A stretch of 64,000 nt of DNA from Apilactobacillus zhangqiuensis (GTDB taxonomy: Bacteria > Bacillota > Bacilli > Lactobacillales > Lactobacillaceae). Below the pieces are notes generated by a model, which was not told the DNA's origin, did no database searches, and worked only from the letters and a program-made list of their open reading frames with translations. Each line of letters begins with the position of its first letter. The stretch's first letter is position 1. The translations under genes were made by a program, and so were the position numbers. The DNA lies in NCBI RefSeq assembly GCF_019656215.1, contig NZ_BPLK01000005.1, positions 62,001 through 126,000 of the forward strand. The letters are read 5' to 3'. This document shows, piece after piece, positions 23,086-33,464 of the stretch.

Positions 23086-23928
23086 CTAATACTTAACTCG
23101 AATCATTCTAGGATTCCCGAAGAAGTCCTTACGACTAGTGACTTCGCATCCTGGAATTGACTCGGTAAAAATCTCGGTTACTGCTTCAATTTGTTTAAAA
23201 CCAATTTCAAGGTATAAACTACCGTGAACAGTGTCCTTCTTTATTTTAATATAATCTGCGATTTTTTGATACATAAACAAGCCATTATTTTTAGCAAATA
23301 ACGCTTCTTTTGGTTCGTGTTCTATGACACTTTCATCCATATACTTAATTTCATCTTCGGAAATATAAGGAGGATTACTAATAATTACGTTATAATCTTC
23401 GGTTATAGCATTGAATAGATTACTTTCAATGAACCTAACGTTCGTTTCGTTCATTTTATTATTAAAATCAGCTACCTGTAGGGCTTTATTTGAGATGTCA
23501 GCAGCATCTACTTGCCAGTATGGATGTTCCTTACTAATCGAAATGGCAATTGCACCACTTCCAGTTCCCATATCAAGGACTTTTAAGTCCTTTCTATCAG
23601 CAAAATCAGTCAATAGCCACTCTACTAATTCCTCTGTTTCGGGGCGGGGAATTAGGACTCTATCATCGACTTTGAAACGATTACCATAAAACTCTGTCTC
23701 GCCGACGATATATTGAGCCGGTTGGCCATTTAAATACTGATTAATCCAATCAAAGTATCTTTTGACATCTTCTTGTTTCATTTCATCACGATAATGTAAC
23801 AGTAAGTGGGTATTATCGAAGCCAAACATTTCCATTAAGAATAGTTTGGCAGTTTCTTGATCCAAACTTTTTTCGGAGATAAGAAAAGAAGCCCTCTTCT
23901 GGGCTTCAAAATAAGTCATATTATTCAT
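23086..23928 (-). CDS. prmC: Peptide chain release factor N5-glutamine methyltransferase
   Basis: A 280-residue SAM-dependent methyltransferase: helical N-terminal domain, SAM loop [14 protein letters not shown] and catalytic NPPYIS. It methylates the Gln of the GGQ motif in release factors. Start overlaps the end of prfA by eight bases, so enzyme and substrate are translationally coupled. Confidence 0.95.
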   Translation of the reverse strand: MNNMTYFEAQKRASFLISEKSLDQETAKLFLMEMFGFDNTHLLLHYRDEMKQEDVKRYFDWINQYLNGQPAQYIVGETEFYGNRFKVDDRVLIPRPETEELVEWLLTDFADRKDLKVLDMGTGSGAIAISISKEHPYWQVDAADISNKALQVADFNNKMNETNVRFIESNLFNAITEDYNVIISNPPYISEDEIKYMDESVIEHEPKEALFAKNNGLFMYQKIADYIKIKKDTVHGSLYLEIGFKQIEAVTEIFTESIPGCEVTSRKDFFGNPRMIRVKY

Positions 23929-25003
23929 TCTTTAGTTGCTCCAACTTTTCGGTTTGGTCAGATAGAATCAATGCGTCAATGATGTCTTCTAAGTCACCAT
24001 TCATAACTTTATCCAACTTGTTAACTGTCAAACCAATACGGTGGTCAGTAACACGGTTTTGAGGATAGTTGTAAGTTCTAATTCTTTCTGAACGATCACC
24101 AGTACCCACGGCTGATTTTCTTTCAGCGTCATACTTATCTTCCTCTTGTTGTTGGTAATAATCGTATACACGAGACTTCAACACTTGCATTGCCTTAGCA
24201 CGGTTTTGTTGTTGTGAACGTTCATCTTGCATGGCAACAACGATACCTGTAGGCAAGTGGGTCATTCTAACGGCTGAAGAAGTCTTGTTAACGTGTTGTC
24301 CACCGGCACCGGATGCACGGTAAACGTCAGTCTTAATGTCTTTTGGATCGATTTCTAAATCAACATCTTCTGCTTCTGGCATAACACCAACAGTAGCAGT
24401 TGAAGTATGAATACGACCAGCTGATTCGGTTGAAGGAACACGTTGAACACGATGAGCACCGTTTTCAAACTTCAACTTAGAATAAACATTATCACCTTGA
24501 ATCATGATGGCGATTTCCTTAAATCCACCAACTTCAGTGTCACTTTCATCAATGATTGATGTCTTCCAGCCTTGGCTTTCAGCGTAACGAATGTACATGT
24601 TGTATAGGTCAGCAGCAAATAGACTACCTTCATCCCCACCAGCAGCACCGTGGATTTCCATGATGATGTTCTTATCATCGTTAGGATCCTTAGGCAATAG
24701 CATAATTTTGATTTGTTCTTCAAGTTCAGCCTTTTGTGGTTCTAGTTCACTAATTTCACTCTTTACCATTTCGTTCATATCATCGTCTAGCTTTTCAGCA
24801 AGCATGGCTTTATCATCTTCTAGTTGTGAGACAACATCTTTGTACTTGTTGTAAGCAGCAACGACTTCTCTTAGACTACCTTCTTCTTTAGATAGTTCCA
24901 TAAAACGTTTTGTATCTGCGATAACTTCTGGGTCACTAATCAATTCGTTTAGTTCATCGTATCGATCAACTACTGATTGCAGTTTTTCAAATATTTCATC
25001 CAT
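23921..25003 (-). CDS. prfA: Peptide chain release factor 1
   Basis: A 360-residue class I release factor for UAA and UAG. The catalytic GGQ lies in [18 protein letters not shown] and the stop-codon recognition PxT in [16 protein letters not shown]-terminal helical domain is normal. Sits between tdk and prmC. Confidence 0.97.
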   Translation of the reverse strand: MDEIFEKLQSVVDRYDELNELISDPEVIADTKRFMELSKEEGSLREVVAAYNKYKDVVSQLEDDKAMLAEKLDDDMNEMVKSEISELEPQKAELEEQIKIMLLPKDPNDDKNIIMEIHGAAGGDEGSLFAADLYNMYIRYAESQGWKTSIIDESDTEVGGFKEIAIMIQGDNVYSKLKFENGAHRVQRVPSTESAGRIHTSTATVGVMPEAEDVDLEIDPKDIKTDVYRASGAGGQHVNKTSSAVRMTHLPTGIVVAMQDERSQQQNRAKAMQVLKSRVYDYYQQQEEDKYDAERKSAVGTGDRSERIRTYNYPQNRVTDHRIGLTVNKLDKVMNGDLEDIIDALILSDQTEKLEQLKNE

Positions 25004-25013
25004 TAATTATTCC

Positions 25014-25598
25014 TCACTTTCCCATTTCTTCCAAAGGTGGGTTGAAATAATGCTTACGACATACTGGGTAGTATGATTCGTTTCCACCTACTTGAATTTG
25101 TTCACCTTCATATACTGGTTGATTGTCATGGAAACGAAGGTTCATAGTGGCTTTTCTACCACAGAACCAACAAATCGTCTTCATTTCTTCAATCTTGTCA
25201 GCATATAATAATAACGCTTCAGATCCTTCAAATAACTTGTTTTGGAAGTCATTCTTTAAACCAAATGCGATTACTGGAATCGATAGTTCATCGACAATTT
25301 TAGCTAATTGTAAGACGTGAGCCTTAGTTAAGAATTGAGCTTCGTCAATTAAGATACAACTAGCATCCGGGTCAATTTCTTTGACCATTTCAAAGCAATC
25401 AGAATCCGCTTCAATCACATGTGCACTTCTACTTAATCCTACTCGAGATGCAACAGTACCTCTTTCTTCCCTTGTGTCCAATGCACTTGTCATGATTACG
25501 ACTGATTTACCTTGTTCTTCATAATTATGAGCAACTTTGATAATTTCAATGGACTTTCCACTGTTCATTGCCCCGTAGCGATAATATAGTTGTGCCAT
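25014..25598 (-). CDS. tdk: Thymidine kinase
   Basis: A 194-residue type II thymidine kinase. P-loop GAMNSGKS, Walker [10 protein letters not shown] and the four-Cys zinc lasso (CWFCGRKA ... CRKH) are present. The ATG at 25598 gives the usual start [16 protein letters not shown]; the longer in-frame extension has no matching family sequence. First gene of tdk-prfA-prmC-sua5-glyA-upp, with a TATAAT at about 25634-25642 upstream on the minus strand. Confidence 0.95.
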   Translation of the reverse strand: MAQLYYRYGAMNSGKSIEIIKVAHNYEEQGKSVVIMTSALDTREERGTVASRVGLSRSAHVIEADSDCFEMVKEIDPDASCILIDEAQFLTKAHVLQLAKIVDELSIPVIAFGLKNDFQNKLFEGSEALLLYADKIEEMKTICWFCGRKATMNLRFHDNQPVYEGEQIQVGGNESYYPVCRKHYFNPPLEEMGK

Positions 25599-25689
25599 GA
25601 TTAAACTCGCTTTCTGTATTTTTTCATTTATTATTATAGCTGATTTACGAATTAATTTCGACAGTTCCAAAGAATTTACATCATTTTAC

Positions 25690-25718
25690 TGAAATAATGC
25701 AATTATTCGGTCTATAAT
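25690..25718 (+). promoter_or_regulatory. Putative promoter of murT-gatD
   Basis: A perfect TATAAT at 25713-25718 with a weak TGAAAT 17 bases upstream, about 50 bases before the murT ATG. Confidence 0.55.
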
Positions 25719-25768
25719 AGTAAAGTATGATAAAATTTTGTGTATTAATTAATTAAGGAGTACAAGCA

Positions 25769-27118
25769 ATGTCTATAAGAAGCGAATTTGCGACTTTTGC
25801 TGGTAAGTCTTCATACTGGTTTTTACATACCTTTATGAATGGAGGAAGTTCACTTCCTGGAAAAATTACCACCGCAATTGATCCAGCGATTTTAAAACAT
25901 CTAGGTCAAAACTATGACATTATTGTGGTTACTGGTACTAACGGGAAGACCTTAACCACCGCACTTACTGTTCAAGTGCTAAAACAAAAATATCAAAACG
26001 TTGTTACTAACCCATCCGGTTCTAACATGGAACAAGGTCTAGTAACTACATTTTTAAAAGCTAAAAATCCTAAGACCAACCGTCCACTTGCTGTCTTGGA
26101 AGTTGATGAAGCAAACGTTATTAAGTTAACTAAACACGTTAAGCCAATCGCATTTGTCTTTACTAACATCTTCCGTGATCAAATGGACAGATATGGTGAA
26201 ATCTACACTACCTACAAGAAGATTATTGACGGTGTCAAACTAGCTCCAGAAGCAACTATCATTGCCAACGGTGATGCACCAATCTTTAACTCCGTTGATT
26301 TGCCAAACCCAAAGATTTACTACGGATTCAAGAATCATGATGACGAAGATAACTTCAAGGCGGAACCTAACACTGATGGTGTTTTATGTCCGGTATGTCA
26401 AAACATCTTGCACTACCACTACATTAGTTACGCTAACTTAGGTAACTACTTCTGTGAACACTGTGGTTTCAAACGTCCAGAACTAACTCATGAATTAACT
26501 AAACTAGGTGCATTAACTCCTAACTCATCTGACTTTACTGTTGATGGCCAAGACCTATCAATCGGAATTGGTGGAGTATACAACATTTACAACGCCCTAG
26601 CCGCTTATTCAGTTGGTCGTTTCTTAGACGTAGATTCAAAGGATATTGCTAACGCATTCACTGCTAATGAACGTGTCTTTGGTCGCCAAGAACTAATCGA
26701 CATTGATGGCAAAGAAACTACATTAGTATTGGTTAAGAACCCTGTTGGTCTAAACCAAGTTATCGATACCATCTCAAAGGAAAAAGATGACTTTTCACTA
26801 ATTTGCCTACTAAACGCCAACTACGCTGACGGAATTGACACTAGTTGGATTTGGGACGGTGAATTCGAACGTTTCACCAAGATGCCAATCAAGAAGTTCA
26901 TCACTGGTGGTGAAAGATACAAGGACATCACCTTCAGATTCAAGGTTGCCGGCGTGGATGAAAACATCCATGAAGTTCAACCTGATCTAGAAAAGGTTGT
27001 CGAAGAAATCCCTACTCTACCAACTAAGAAGGTTTACATCCTAGCTACCTACACTGCAATGCTTCAACTAAGAAAAGACTTTGCAGAAAAAGGTTATATT
27101 AAGGGAGGTATGGAATAA
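25769..27118 (+). CDS. murT: Lipid II isoglutaminyl synthase, MurT subunit
   Basis: A 449-residue Mur-ligase homologue with ATP loop VVTGTNGKTLTTAL, the central LEVDEAN segment and a four-cysteine zinc ribbon (CPVC ... CEHC) inserted in the middle domain, as typical for MurT, plus the C-terminal DUF1727 domain. With GatD it amidates D-Glu of lipid II to D-iso-Gln. AAGGAG precedes the ATG. Its stop overlaps the gatD start (TAATG). Confidence 0.95.
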   Translation: MSIRSEFATFAGKSSYWFLHTFMNGGSSLPGKITTAIDPAILKHLGQNYDIIVVTGTNGKTLTTALTVQVLKQKYQNVVTNPSGSNMEQGLVTTFLKAKNPKTNRPLAVLEVDEANVIKLTKHVKPIAFVFTNIFRDQMDRYGEIYTTYKKIIDGVKLAPEATIIANGDAPIFNSVDLPNPKIYYGFKNHDDEDNFKAEPNTDGVLCPVCQNILHYHYISYANLGNYFCEHCGFKRPELTHELTKLGALTPNSSDFTVDGQDLSIGIGGVYNIYNALAAYSVGRFLDVDSKDIANAFTANERVFGRQELIDIDGKETTLVLVKNPVGLNQVIDTISKEKDDFSLICLLNANYADGIDTSWIWDGEFERFTKMPIKKFITGGERYKDITFRFKVAGVDENIHEVQPDLEKVVEEIPTLPTKKVYILATYTAMLQLRKDFAEKGYIKGGME

Positions 27119-27828
27119 TGGCCAAAGAATATACATTACACATTGCCCATCTATACGGTGATTTGATGAATACTTATGGTGATTTAGGAAATATCTTAGT
27201 TCTTAAATACTATGGAAAGAAAATGGGCATCAACGTTGAATCAAAAGTCGTTAGTTTAGACGAAGATTTCAAGTCTGATGACTATGACATCGCCGTATTC
27301 GGTGGTGGTCAAGATTTTGAACAAAGCATTGTTTCAAAAGACTTCCAAACTAAAAAAGATGAAATCAAAAAGTTCATCGATTCAGATGGTTGCTTATTAG
27401 CTATCTGTGGTGGTTACCAACTTTTAGGTAAGTACTACATCGATGCCGAAGGAAACAAAATCCCTGGTATCGGTGTGTTAGACCACTACACCGAACAACA
27501 ACACGATAACCGTTTCATTGGTGATATCAAGATTAAAAACAAGGAAACCGGAGAAGTTTACCACGGCTTCGAAAACCACCAAGGTGTTACTTACACTGGA
27601 AATGGTGAACGTCCATTAGGTGACGTTGAACAAGGTTACGGTAACAATGGTACCGATCAAGCTGAAGGTGCAATCTTCAAAAACGTATACTGCACTTACT
27701 TCCATGGTCCTATCCTAGCCAGAAACAACATCATCGCAAAACACATCTTAATCAAGGCATTGAAACGTCGTTACCCTAACGATGACTTCTCTGCTCAAGA
27801 AAAGATTGACGTTTCAGAATCATATTAA
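27118..27828 (+). CDS. gatD: Lipid II isoglutaminyl synthase, GatD glutaminase subunit
   Basis: A 236-residue class I glutamine amidotransferase-like protein. The nucleophile is Cys97 in LAICGGYQLLG; the histidine is in YFHGPILARN. It supplies ammonia to MurT. One-base overlap with murT secures equal expression. Terminator follows. Confidence 0.95.
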   Translation: MAKEYTLHIAHLYGDLMNTYGDLGNILVLKYYGKKMGINVESKVVSLDEDFKSDDYDIAVFGGGQDFEQSIVSKDFQTKKDEIKKFIDSDGCLLAICGGYQLLGKYYIDAEGNKIPGIGVLDHYTEQQHDNRFIGDIKIKNKETGEVYHGFENHQGVTYTGNGERPLGDVEQGYGNNGTDQAEGAIFKNVYCTYFHGPILARNNIIAKHILIKALKRRYPNDDFSAQEKIDVSESY

Positions 27829-27833
27829 TAAAC

Positions 27834-27865
27834 AAAAAGACGGATACTTAAGTATCCGTCTTTTT
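27834..27865. terminator. Bidirectional intrinsic terminator
   Basis: AAAAAGACGGATAC TTAA GTATCCGTCTTTTT, a perfect hairpin between convergent gatD and the serine hydrolase gene. Confidence 0.92.
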
Positions 27866-28863
27866 TATTTGTTTTCGTTTAAATAGGTTTCAATCAAAGG
27901 TTTACGACGTTCAATATAATATTCATTTGGCGATACCGGATGAATACGGTTTGATAGAAATACCATAGCGTGTTTCTTTTCAGGAATAATCACGATAAAG
28001 GTTCCGGTAAAACCAGATTGCCAGATAAATGGCATTCCCTCATAGTCAATTCTTTCAAAGCCATAGCTTCTGCCTAAGCCATGCTTAGTCTGGTCTGTAT
28101 AAAAACCGCGGACCGTGTCAGGACTTAGAATTGGATTATCATCAGGATTCAACACTGATTCCACGAACAATAATAAGTCGTCCATATTACTGAATAATCC
28201 AGCTGAACCACAGTCCTCACCTAATACTTGGGCTTTTGGATCATGCACATGACCTTGTAACAAGCCGTGTTCTTCATCGTATGTGGTTGGCACACACTTG
28301 TCGACATCAGGATGAAATGAACTGTTGACCATGTGTAATGGTTTTAAGACCAATTCCTCAATCAAAGGTTGAATGGCTTTGCCAGTCACCTGCTTGGCGA
28401 TTAATCCTAAGAAGATAAAGTTAACATCGGCATAGTGCATTTCATGATTTAAACCAGCACCAGCTTTCAATCCCAAGAGTGCTTTAATTAATTCATCATG
28501 ATTTAATTGATCGCGATGTGGAATGTAGCCCTCAATTCCAGAAGTATGGGTAATTAAATTACGCACCGTTACTTCTGGGTATTGCCATTCTGGCAAGTAG
28601 TCACTAATTGAATCCTCTAGTGATAGTTTACCGTCTTCGACTAGTTTTAAAATCACCATCGTGGTTCCAACAACCTTGGTCAAGGAAGCCATGTCATAAA
28701 TCAAATGACCATCCGTTAACGGCACCTCTTTTGGCACTAGTTGCTTGTTACCAATCAAATGACGTTGTGTACCATCTTCATCGATAAATGCGTAGTTAAC
28801 ACCAGGAACTACCCCATCGTCAACTAACTTTTGAATCGCCAATTCTGTCTTATTATATTTCAT
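27865..28863 (-). CDS. Serine hydrolase of the class C beta-lactamase family
   Basis: A 332-residue protein without a signal peptide. The active-site SxxK is S60-LTK63 (MASLTKV); the second motif reads YADVNF where many homologues have YxN; a late W-QSGFTG segment replaces the KTG motif. Such proteins are usually esterases or DD-peptidase relatives, and the cytoplasmic location argues against a true beta-lactamase. I start at the ATG at 28863 (AGGTGA eight bases upstream); codons further upstream lie against the exporter stop. Downstream of a heterodimeric ABC exporter, perhaps co-transcribed. Confidence 0.82.
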   Translation of the reverse strand: MKYNKTELAIQKLVDDGVVPGVNYAFIDEDGTQRHLIGNKQLVPKEVPLTDGHLIYDMASLTKVVGTTMVILKLVEDGKLSLEDSISDYLPEWQYPEVTVRNLITHTSGIEGYIPHRDQLNHDELIKALLGLKAGAGLNHEMHYADVNFIFLGLIAKQVTGKAIQPLIEELVLKPLHMVNSSFHPDVDKCVPTTYDEEHGLLQGHVHDPKAQVLGEDCGSAGLFSNMDDLLLFVESVLNPDDNPILSPDTVRGFYTDQTKHGLGRSYGFERIDYEGMPFIWQSGFTGTFIVIIPEKKHAMVFLSNRIHPVSPNEYYIERRKPLIETYLNENK

Positions 28864-28878
28864 CTTCTTCATCACCTA

Positions 28879-30714
28879 TTATAGATTGTTACCAATAAAT
28901 TGTGAGTTGTATAAGTCAGCGTAGAAACCATTTTGTTCCATTAATGAGTTGTGGTTACCAGTTTCCTTGATTTGTCCGTGATTCATAACAATAATCTTTT
29001 CTGCGTTTTGCACAGTAGATAATCTATGGGCAACAACGAAACTAGTACGACCTTGAATCAAACGGTCCATTGCATCTTGGATCAGTGATTCAGTTCTAGT
29101 ATCAACAGAACTAGTAGCTTCATCCAAGATTAGGATTTCTGGGTTGGCAAGGAATGCACGTGCAATTGTGATTAATTGACGTTGACCTTGAGAAACGTTT
29201 GATGCTGCTTCATTTAAGACAGTATCATATCCATCAGGTAACTTTTCAATAAATTCGTCTGCTTGAGCTTCCTTAGCTGCTTTATATACTTCTTCATCAG
29301 TTGCATTGGCATTACCATACTTGATGTTATCAAAGATGGTACCAGTGAATAACCAACTATCCTGTAGCACCATTGAGATGTTTGATCTAAGTTCACTACG
29401 TGAGTATTCGCGAGTATCAATACCATCTAATTTGATTGATCCAGAATCGATGTCGTAGAAACGTTCTAGCAAATTAATGATGGTAGTCTTACCAGCACCG
29501 GTTGGTCCAACGATGGCAACAGTGGTTCCCTTTGGAACGTCTAGGTTAAAGTCCTTAATTAAAGGAGTGTCTTCAACGTATCTGAAGTTAACATCTTCAA
29601 ACTTAATCTTGTCGTTAGTTTCTTCATGTTCCAACTTCACATCTGAATCTTGCATTTCCGGTTCATCTAGAATCTTGAAGATACGTTCAGCAGAGGCGAT
29701 GGTTGATTGAATAGTGTTAGTTAGGTTAGCTAAGTTGGTGATTGGTTGGTTGAACATGTTAACGTATTGTAGGAACGCTTGAACATTACCTAAAGTAACA
29801 GCACCGGCAGCAACCTTAATTCCACCAAAGATGGCTACGAAAACGTAGTTTAAGTTCTTAACGAAGTTCATTAATGGGAACATAAAACTAGATACGAATT
29901 GAGCCTTCCATGCGTAGCTGTAGTATTTATCGTTTTGTTCTTCGAATTGATTAATTGCTTCTTCTTCACGGTTGAAGGTCTTGATGATGGTATGACCAGC
30001 AAAGTTTTCTTCAACTTGACTGTTAACATCACCCAAGTGACTTTGTTGCTTACTGAAGAAACGTTGTGACTTAGGAGCAACAACACCTACGATGATTCCA
30101 ATCAATGGAAGTGTACAGATGGCAACCAATGTTAGTGAGAAACTAATAGTTAACATCATGTATAACACACCAAAGAATAGAAGCACACTGGTGATGAATT
30201 GCGTTAAGTTGGTTTGAAGCATTGTAGAAATGTTATCCATATCATTGATCATTCTAGACATGATATCCCCATTAGAATGAGTGTCATAGTATGAGATTGG
30301 TAAACGTTCTAGTTTTGCTTTCAAATCCTTTCTCAATTGGTAAACAACCTTTTGAGAAATATAAGTCATAATGAATTGTTGACCAACGTTGAATAACGCA
30401 GCCAAGATATATAATGAAGCAACTGTAATTAGAATATGACCAACCGCTGTAAAATCGATTGGAATTGAAGAAACGTGTAACCCTTGTTTCTTCATTACAA
30501 AAGCCTTCATAACACCCTTGTAAATTTCAGTGGTTGCTTCCCCTAAAATTTTAGGAGTAACGATTTGTAAGACTACAGCAGCAATTGCCATGATTAATGT
30601 GAAGATGATTCCTAGCATCCATGGTTTAACATACTTCACTAAGCGCCATGTTGCTGACCAGAAGTTTTCTGCCTTTGCGCCTTTTCCTTTGCCATGATTA
30701 TGCACGGTCGTCAT
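28879..30714 (-). CDS. Heterodimeric ABC exporter subunit, canonical catalytic Glu
   Basis: A 611-residue fusion of six membrane helices and an ATPase domain. Walker A is GPTGAGKTT; Walker B LILDEATSSVD carries the catalytic glutamate. Its signature is the variant VSQGQRQ. With the neighbour, whose Walker B lacks the glutamate, it matches LmrCD/TM287-288-type multidrug exporters with one degenerate ATP site. Overlaps the upstream partner gene by 17 bases. Substrate unknown. Confidence 0.9.
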   Translation of the reverse strand: MTTVHNHGKGKGAKAENFWSATWRLVKYVKPWMLGIIFTLIMAIAAVVLQIVTPKILGEATTEIYKGVMKAFVMKKQGLHVSSIPIDFTAVGHILITVASLYILAALFNVGQQFIMTYISQKVVYQLRKDLKAKLERLPISYYDTHSNGDIMSRMINDMDNISTMLQTNLTQFITSVLLFFGVLYMMLTISFSLTLVAICTLPLIGIIVGVVAPKSQRFFSKQQSHLGDVNSQVEENFAGHTIIKTFNREEEAINQFEEQNDKYYSYAWKAQFVSSFMFPLMNFVKNLNYVFVAIFGGIKVAAGAVTLGNVQAFLQYVNMFNQPITNLANLTNTIQSTIASAERIFKILDEPEMQDSDVKLEHEETNDKIKFEDVNFRYVEDTPLIKDFNLDVPKGTTVAIVGPTGAGKTTIINLLERFYDIDSGSIKLDGIDTREYSRSELRSNISMVLQDSWLFTGTIFDNIKYGNANATDEEVYKAAKEAQADEFIEKLPDGYDTVLNEAASNVSQGQRQLITIARAFLANPEILILDEATSSVDTRTESLIQDAMDRLIQGRTSFVVAHRLSTVQNAEKIIVMNHGQIKETGNHNSLMEQNGFYADLYNSQFIGNNL

Positions 30715-32431
30715 CTCCCTTCTTGATTTGTGAGTCTAAGATAGCACGGTAATATGGGTTATCCTTAGATAGTTCTGCGTGAGTACCTGATCCAACAACC
30801 TTACCGTTGTTTAATACCAAGATGACATCAGCATCGGCAACTGTTGAGATTCTTTGGGCAACAATTACTGTTACCGCACTTTGAATCTTTTCATCCTTGT
30901 TCAATGCTTGTCTTAATTCGGCATCGGTCTTGAAGTCCAATGCTGAGAATGAGTCATCGAATACATAAACGTCCGCATTCTTTAGAATTGTTCTAGCGAT
31001 TGCTAAACGTTGCTTTTGTCCACCAGAGAAGTTGTCCCCGTTTTGTTCAACATGGGTATCTAAACCGCCTTCTTCTTTAACGAAGTCGGCTGCTTTTGCA
31101 ACTTCTAGTGCATGCCAGATTTCATCATCTGTGGCATCTTCATTACCATACATCATGTTTTCTTTAACAGTACCAGTGAATAGGACCGCTTTTTGTTGAG
31201 TAATTGAGATTAACTTGTGAAGTTCTTTTTGTGCCATGTCCTTGATTGGAGCGTCATCAATCTTAATTTCACCACTTGAAACGTCGTATAGACGTGGAAT
31301 CAAGTTAACCAGACTAGACTTACCAGAACCAGTTTCACCAATAATGGCAACGGTTTGGCCCGCCTTAGCTGAGAAGTTAATATCTTCTAGCGCTAACTTC
31401 TTGCTGTCACCGTATCTGAAATCAACATGGTCAAATGAAAGACTAGCTTGATTGGATTTTGGCGCAACAGTTTCATCAGCGTCGACGATTGAATCGTTAA
31501 CGTCTAATACTTCGTTGATACGACTTGCTGATGCTTGTGCTCTAGGAATAAATACGAAAAGCATTGAAAGCATCATGAAACTAATCAAGATTTGAGTAGC
31601 GTAAGTCATAAATGATACCAAGTTACCAACTGCAAGAGAGTTAGCAGAAATCATCTTGGCACCAAACCATACGATTCCAACATTGGTTCCACTTAGGATA
31701 AGTGTCATAAGTGGGAACATTAATGAAGTCAACATGAAGACTCTAATTCCAGTCTTAGCGTACTTGTTGTTGTATTTGTCAAAACGGTCTTGTTCATATT
31801 GATCACGGTTAAATGCACGAATAACACGAACACCAGTTAGACCTTCTCTAAAGACAAGGTTCAATCTATCAGTTTGGCCCTGTAACTTTTTAAATAGAGG
31901 TCCGGCAAAAGACATAATTACAAATACAGACACTAATAAGACACCCAATGCACATAGGAAAACAACGGTAAGATGCGGACTCTTAACGAAGGCCAATACC
32001 ATCGCACCCACTAACATAATTGGTGCCATTACCATCATTCTTAATACTTGAATCATTACGTTTTGGATTTGCACAACATCATTGGTATTTCTAGTAATCA
32101 ATGATGCATCACCAAACTTATCCAAGTCTTGGTCAGCCAGATAAATAATCTTACGATATAAAGCTGATCTGATTTTCTTCCCCATCTTTTGGGATTGAGT
32201 GGCAGCGAAGAAGATGTTACCCCCTGCTGCTAATACCCCGATAAACGCAACTCCTAACATCTTAAGACCTTGGGTCCAGATATAATTAATATCATTTTGG
32301 GCGACCCCTTTGTCGATTAAGTTAGAAGTAACGGTTGGTAAATACAAATCACATGAGACTTGCACAACCATAAATAGGACAGCTGCTAGAACTGCCCACC
32401 ATACTAAATACTTCTTAGCAAGTTTTATCAT
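30698..32431 (-). CDS. Heterodimeric ABC exporter subunit, degenerate Walker B
   Basis: A 577-residue membrane-ATPase fusion. Walker A GETGSGKSS and signature FSGGQKQRL are standard, but Walker B reads VFDDSFSALD, with Asp in the catalytic Glu position, as in the degenerate subunit of LmrCD-type exporters. The ATG at 32431 (MIKLAKKYLVWW) has GGAGTG nine bases upstream; a longer frame to 32551 lacks membrane-protein character and a ribosome site. First gene of the exporter pair. Confidence 0.9.
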   Translation of the reverse strand: MIKLAKKYLVWWAVLAAVLFMVVQVSCDLYLPTVTSNLIDKGVAQNDINYIWTQGLKMLGVAFIGVLAAGGNIFFAATQSQKMGKKIRSALYRKIIYLADQDLDKFGDASLITRNTNDVVQIQNVMIQVLRMMVMAPIMLVGAMVLAFVKSPHLTVVFLCALGVLLVSVFVIMSFAGPLFKKLQGQTDRLNLVFREGLTGVRVIRAFNRDQYEQDRFDKYNNKYAKTGIRVFMLTSLMFPLMTLILSGTNVGIVWFGAKMISANSLAVGNLVSFMTYATQILISFMMLSMLFVFIPRAQASASRINEVLDVNDSIVDADETVAPKSNQASLSFDHVDFRYGDSKKLALEDINFSAKAGQTVAIIGETGSGKSSLVNLIPRLYDVSSGEIKIDDAPIKDMAQKELHKLISITQQKAVLFTGTVKENMMYGNEDATDDEIWHALEVAKAADFVKEEGGLDTHVEQNGDNFSGGQKQRLAIARTILKNADVYVFDDSFSALDFKTDAELRQALNKDEKIQSAVTVIVAQRISTVADADVILVLNNGKVVGSGTHAELSKDNPYYRAILDSQIKKGDDDRA

Positions 32432-32563
32432 ATTTACATTCACTCCGAACGATTTTTTTATAATTGCCGTTTTAAAATTCAAAAGATTATTATATACTCT
32501 ACTCGTTGATTTTAAAAGGGATTGCATTACCCTTTTATTAAATACACACAAAGGAGTAATACT

Positions 32564-32893
32564 ATGGGAAGTAATTCTGACGCATTAAGAAACGTTTTGA
32601 CGTTTGTCAAAAACAATCCTGACAAGGTCATCATTAATAATAATAAGTACAACAACGCCATCCAAATGCTAATTCAAGACGACGTTGCTGTCGGTAATCC
32701 TGACCTCTTCTTCCCGGAAAATCGAATTCGTGCTAACCGCATGAACAGATCATTTCTGGAAGAAAACAGTCACCTCTTGGATTACTTCAGTGAAATGACT
32801 GACACCAGTTCAATGGCATTTAACGACGTCTGGATTTCCACCAGTCATATTTTAGACCTAGGAAAATACTTCTTAGACTTATCTTTTGAATAA
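32564..32893 (+). CDS. Hypothetical protein, 109 residues
   Basis: Start MGSNSDALRN at 32564 with AAAGGAG eight bases upstream. The protein is soluble and mixed helical, rich in Asn and Asp (KNNPDKVIINNNKYNNAI), with no membrane segment or known motif. It is transcribed divergently from the ABC exporter. I do not recognise the family. Confidence 0.7.
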   Translation: MGSNSDALRNVLTFVKNNPDKVIINNNKYNNAIQMLIQDDVAVGNPDLFFPENRIRANRMNRSFLEENSHLLDYFSEMTDTSSMAFNDVWISTSHILDLGKYFLDLSFE

Positions 32894-32941
32894 TCTCAAT
32901 AATAACTATAACAAATTTTTTATGCTATAAAAAGCAACAAC

Positions 32942-32970
32942 TTGACTCATTTTGTTGCAAATAGTATCAT
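32942..32970 (+). promoter_or_regulatory. Promoter with overlapping inverted repeat
   Basis: TTGACT and TATCAT separated by exactly 17 bases, upstream of the gene at 33005. The inverted repeat GCAACAA (32934-32940) / TTGTTGC (32952-32958) flanks the -35 box and could be an operator. Confidence 0.6.
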
Positions 32971-33004
32971 TTTATACTGTTAGTTTAAAGAATGGAGTTA
33001 TTAA

Positions 33005-33358
33005 ATGAATAATAAGATTGCCGCGATTATCATCTCAATCTGTGAATTCTTTATGGTCGCTTTATATACAGCGACTGGAATGGTGTACACATTTTTAGAT
33101 GGTATCGACATTGAAAATGCCGTCATGATCGGCATCCTATTCTTTTTCCTTGCACTCTGCTACTTAACCCAGATCATCTTCAATTTCTTTTTGAGAAACA
33201 TCTTGGTAAAGGAAGTCTTTTTAGGCATCCTAGTCCTAGTCTTCTTTGCCACATGTATGCTTACAACTGACTTGAAGGTTGGATTAGTAGTAATTAATTG
33301 GCTTGTGATTATTGCCAACATTTTAAACGTGATGGATTTAGACTTATTAAAATTCTAA
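33005..33358 (+). CDS. Hypothetical membrane protein, four helices
   Basis: A 117-residue protein with about four membrane segments (residues 5-28, 38-60, 68-85 and 90-108) and short loops. GGAG precedes the ATG. No recognisable motif. It has its own promoter and terminator, so is a single-gene unit in a region rich in small membrane proteins. Confidence 0.7.
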   Translation: MNNKIAAIIISICEFFMVALYTATGMVYTFLDGIDIENAVMIGILFFFLALCYLTQIIFNFFLRNILVKEVFLGILVLVFFATCMLTTDLKVGLVVINWLVIIANILNVMDLDLLKF

Positions 33359-33382
33359 GTAGGACAATTTATCCTACTTTTT
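33358..33382 (+). terminator. Intrinsic terminator
   Basis: AGTAGGA / TCCTACT hairpin plus T-run after the membrane protein gene. Confidence 0.85.
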
Positions 33383-33464
33383 TTCTTATGTTTTCGATAA
33401 TAAAACTGGTTATTTTTAAATACTCATATATAATAGTAATAATTTAATTAAGGAGTTATCCATT

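Noticed and set aside
32522-32563. Earlier start for the 109-residue gene
   Set aside because: AAAGGAG at correct distance marks the ATG at 32564; the earlier codons include the ribosome site.
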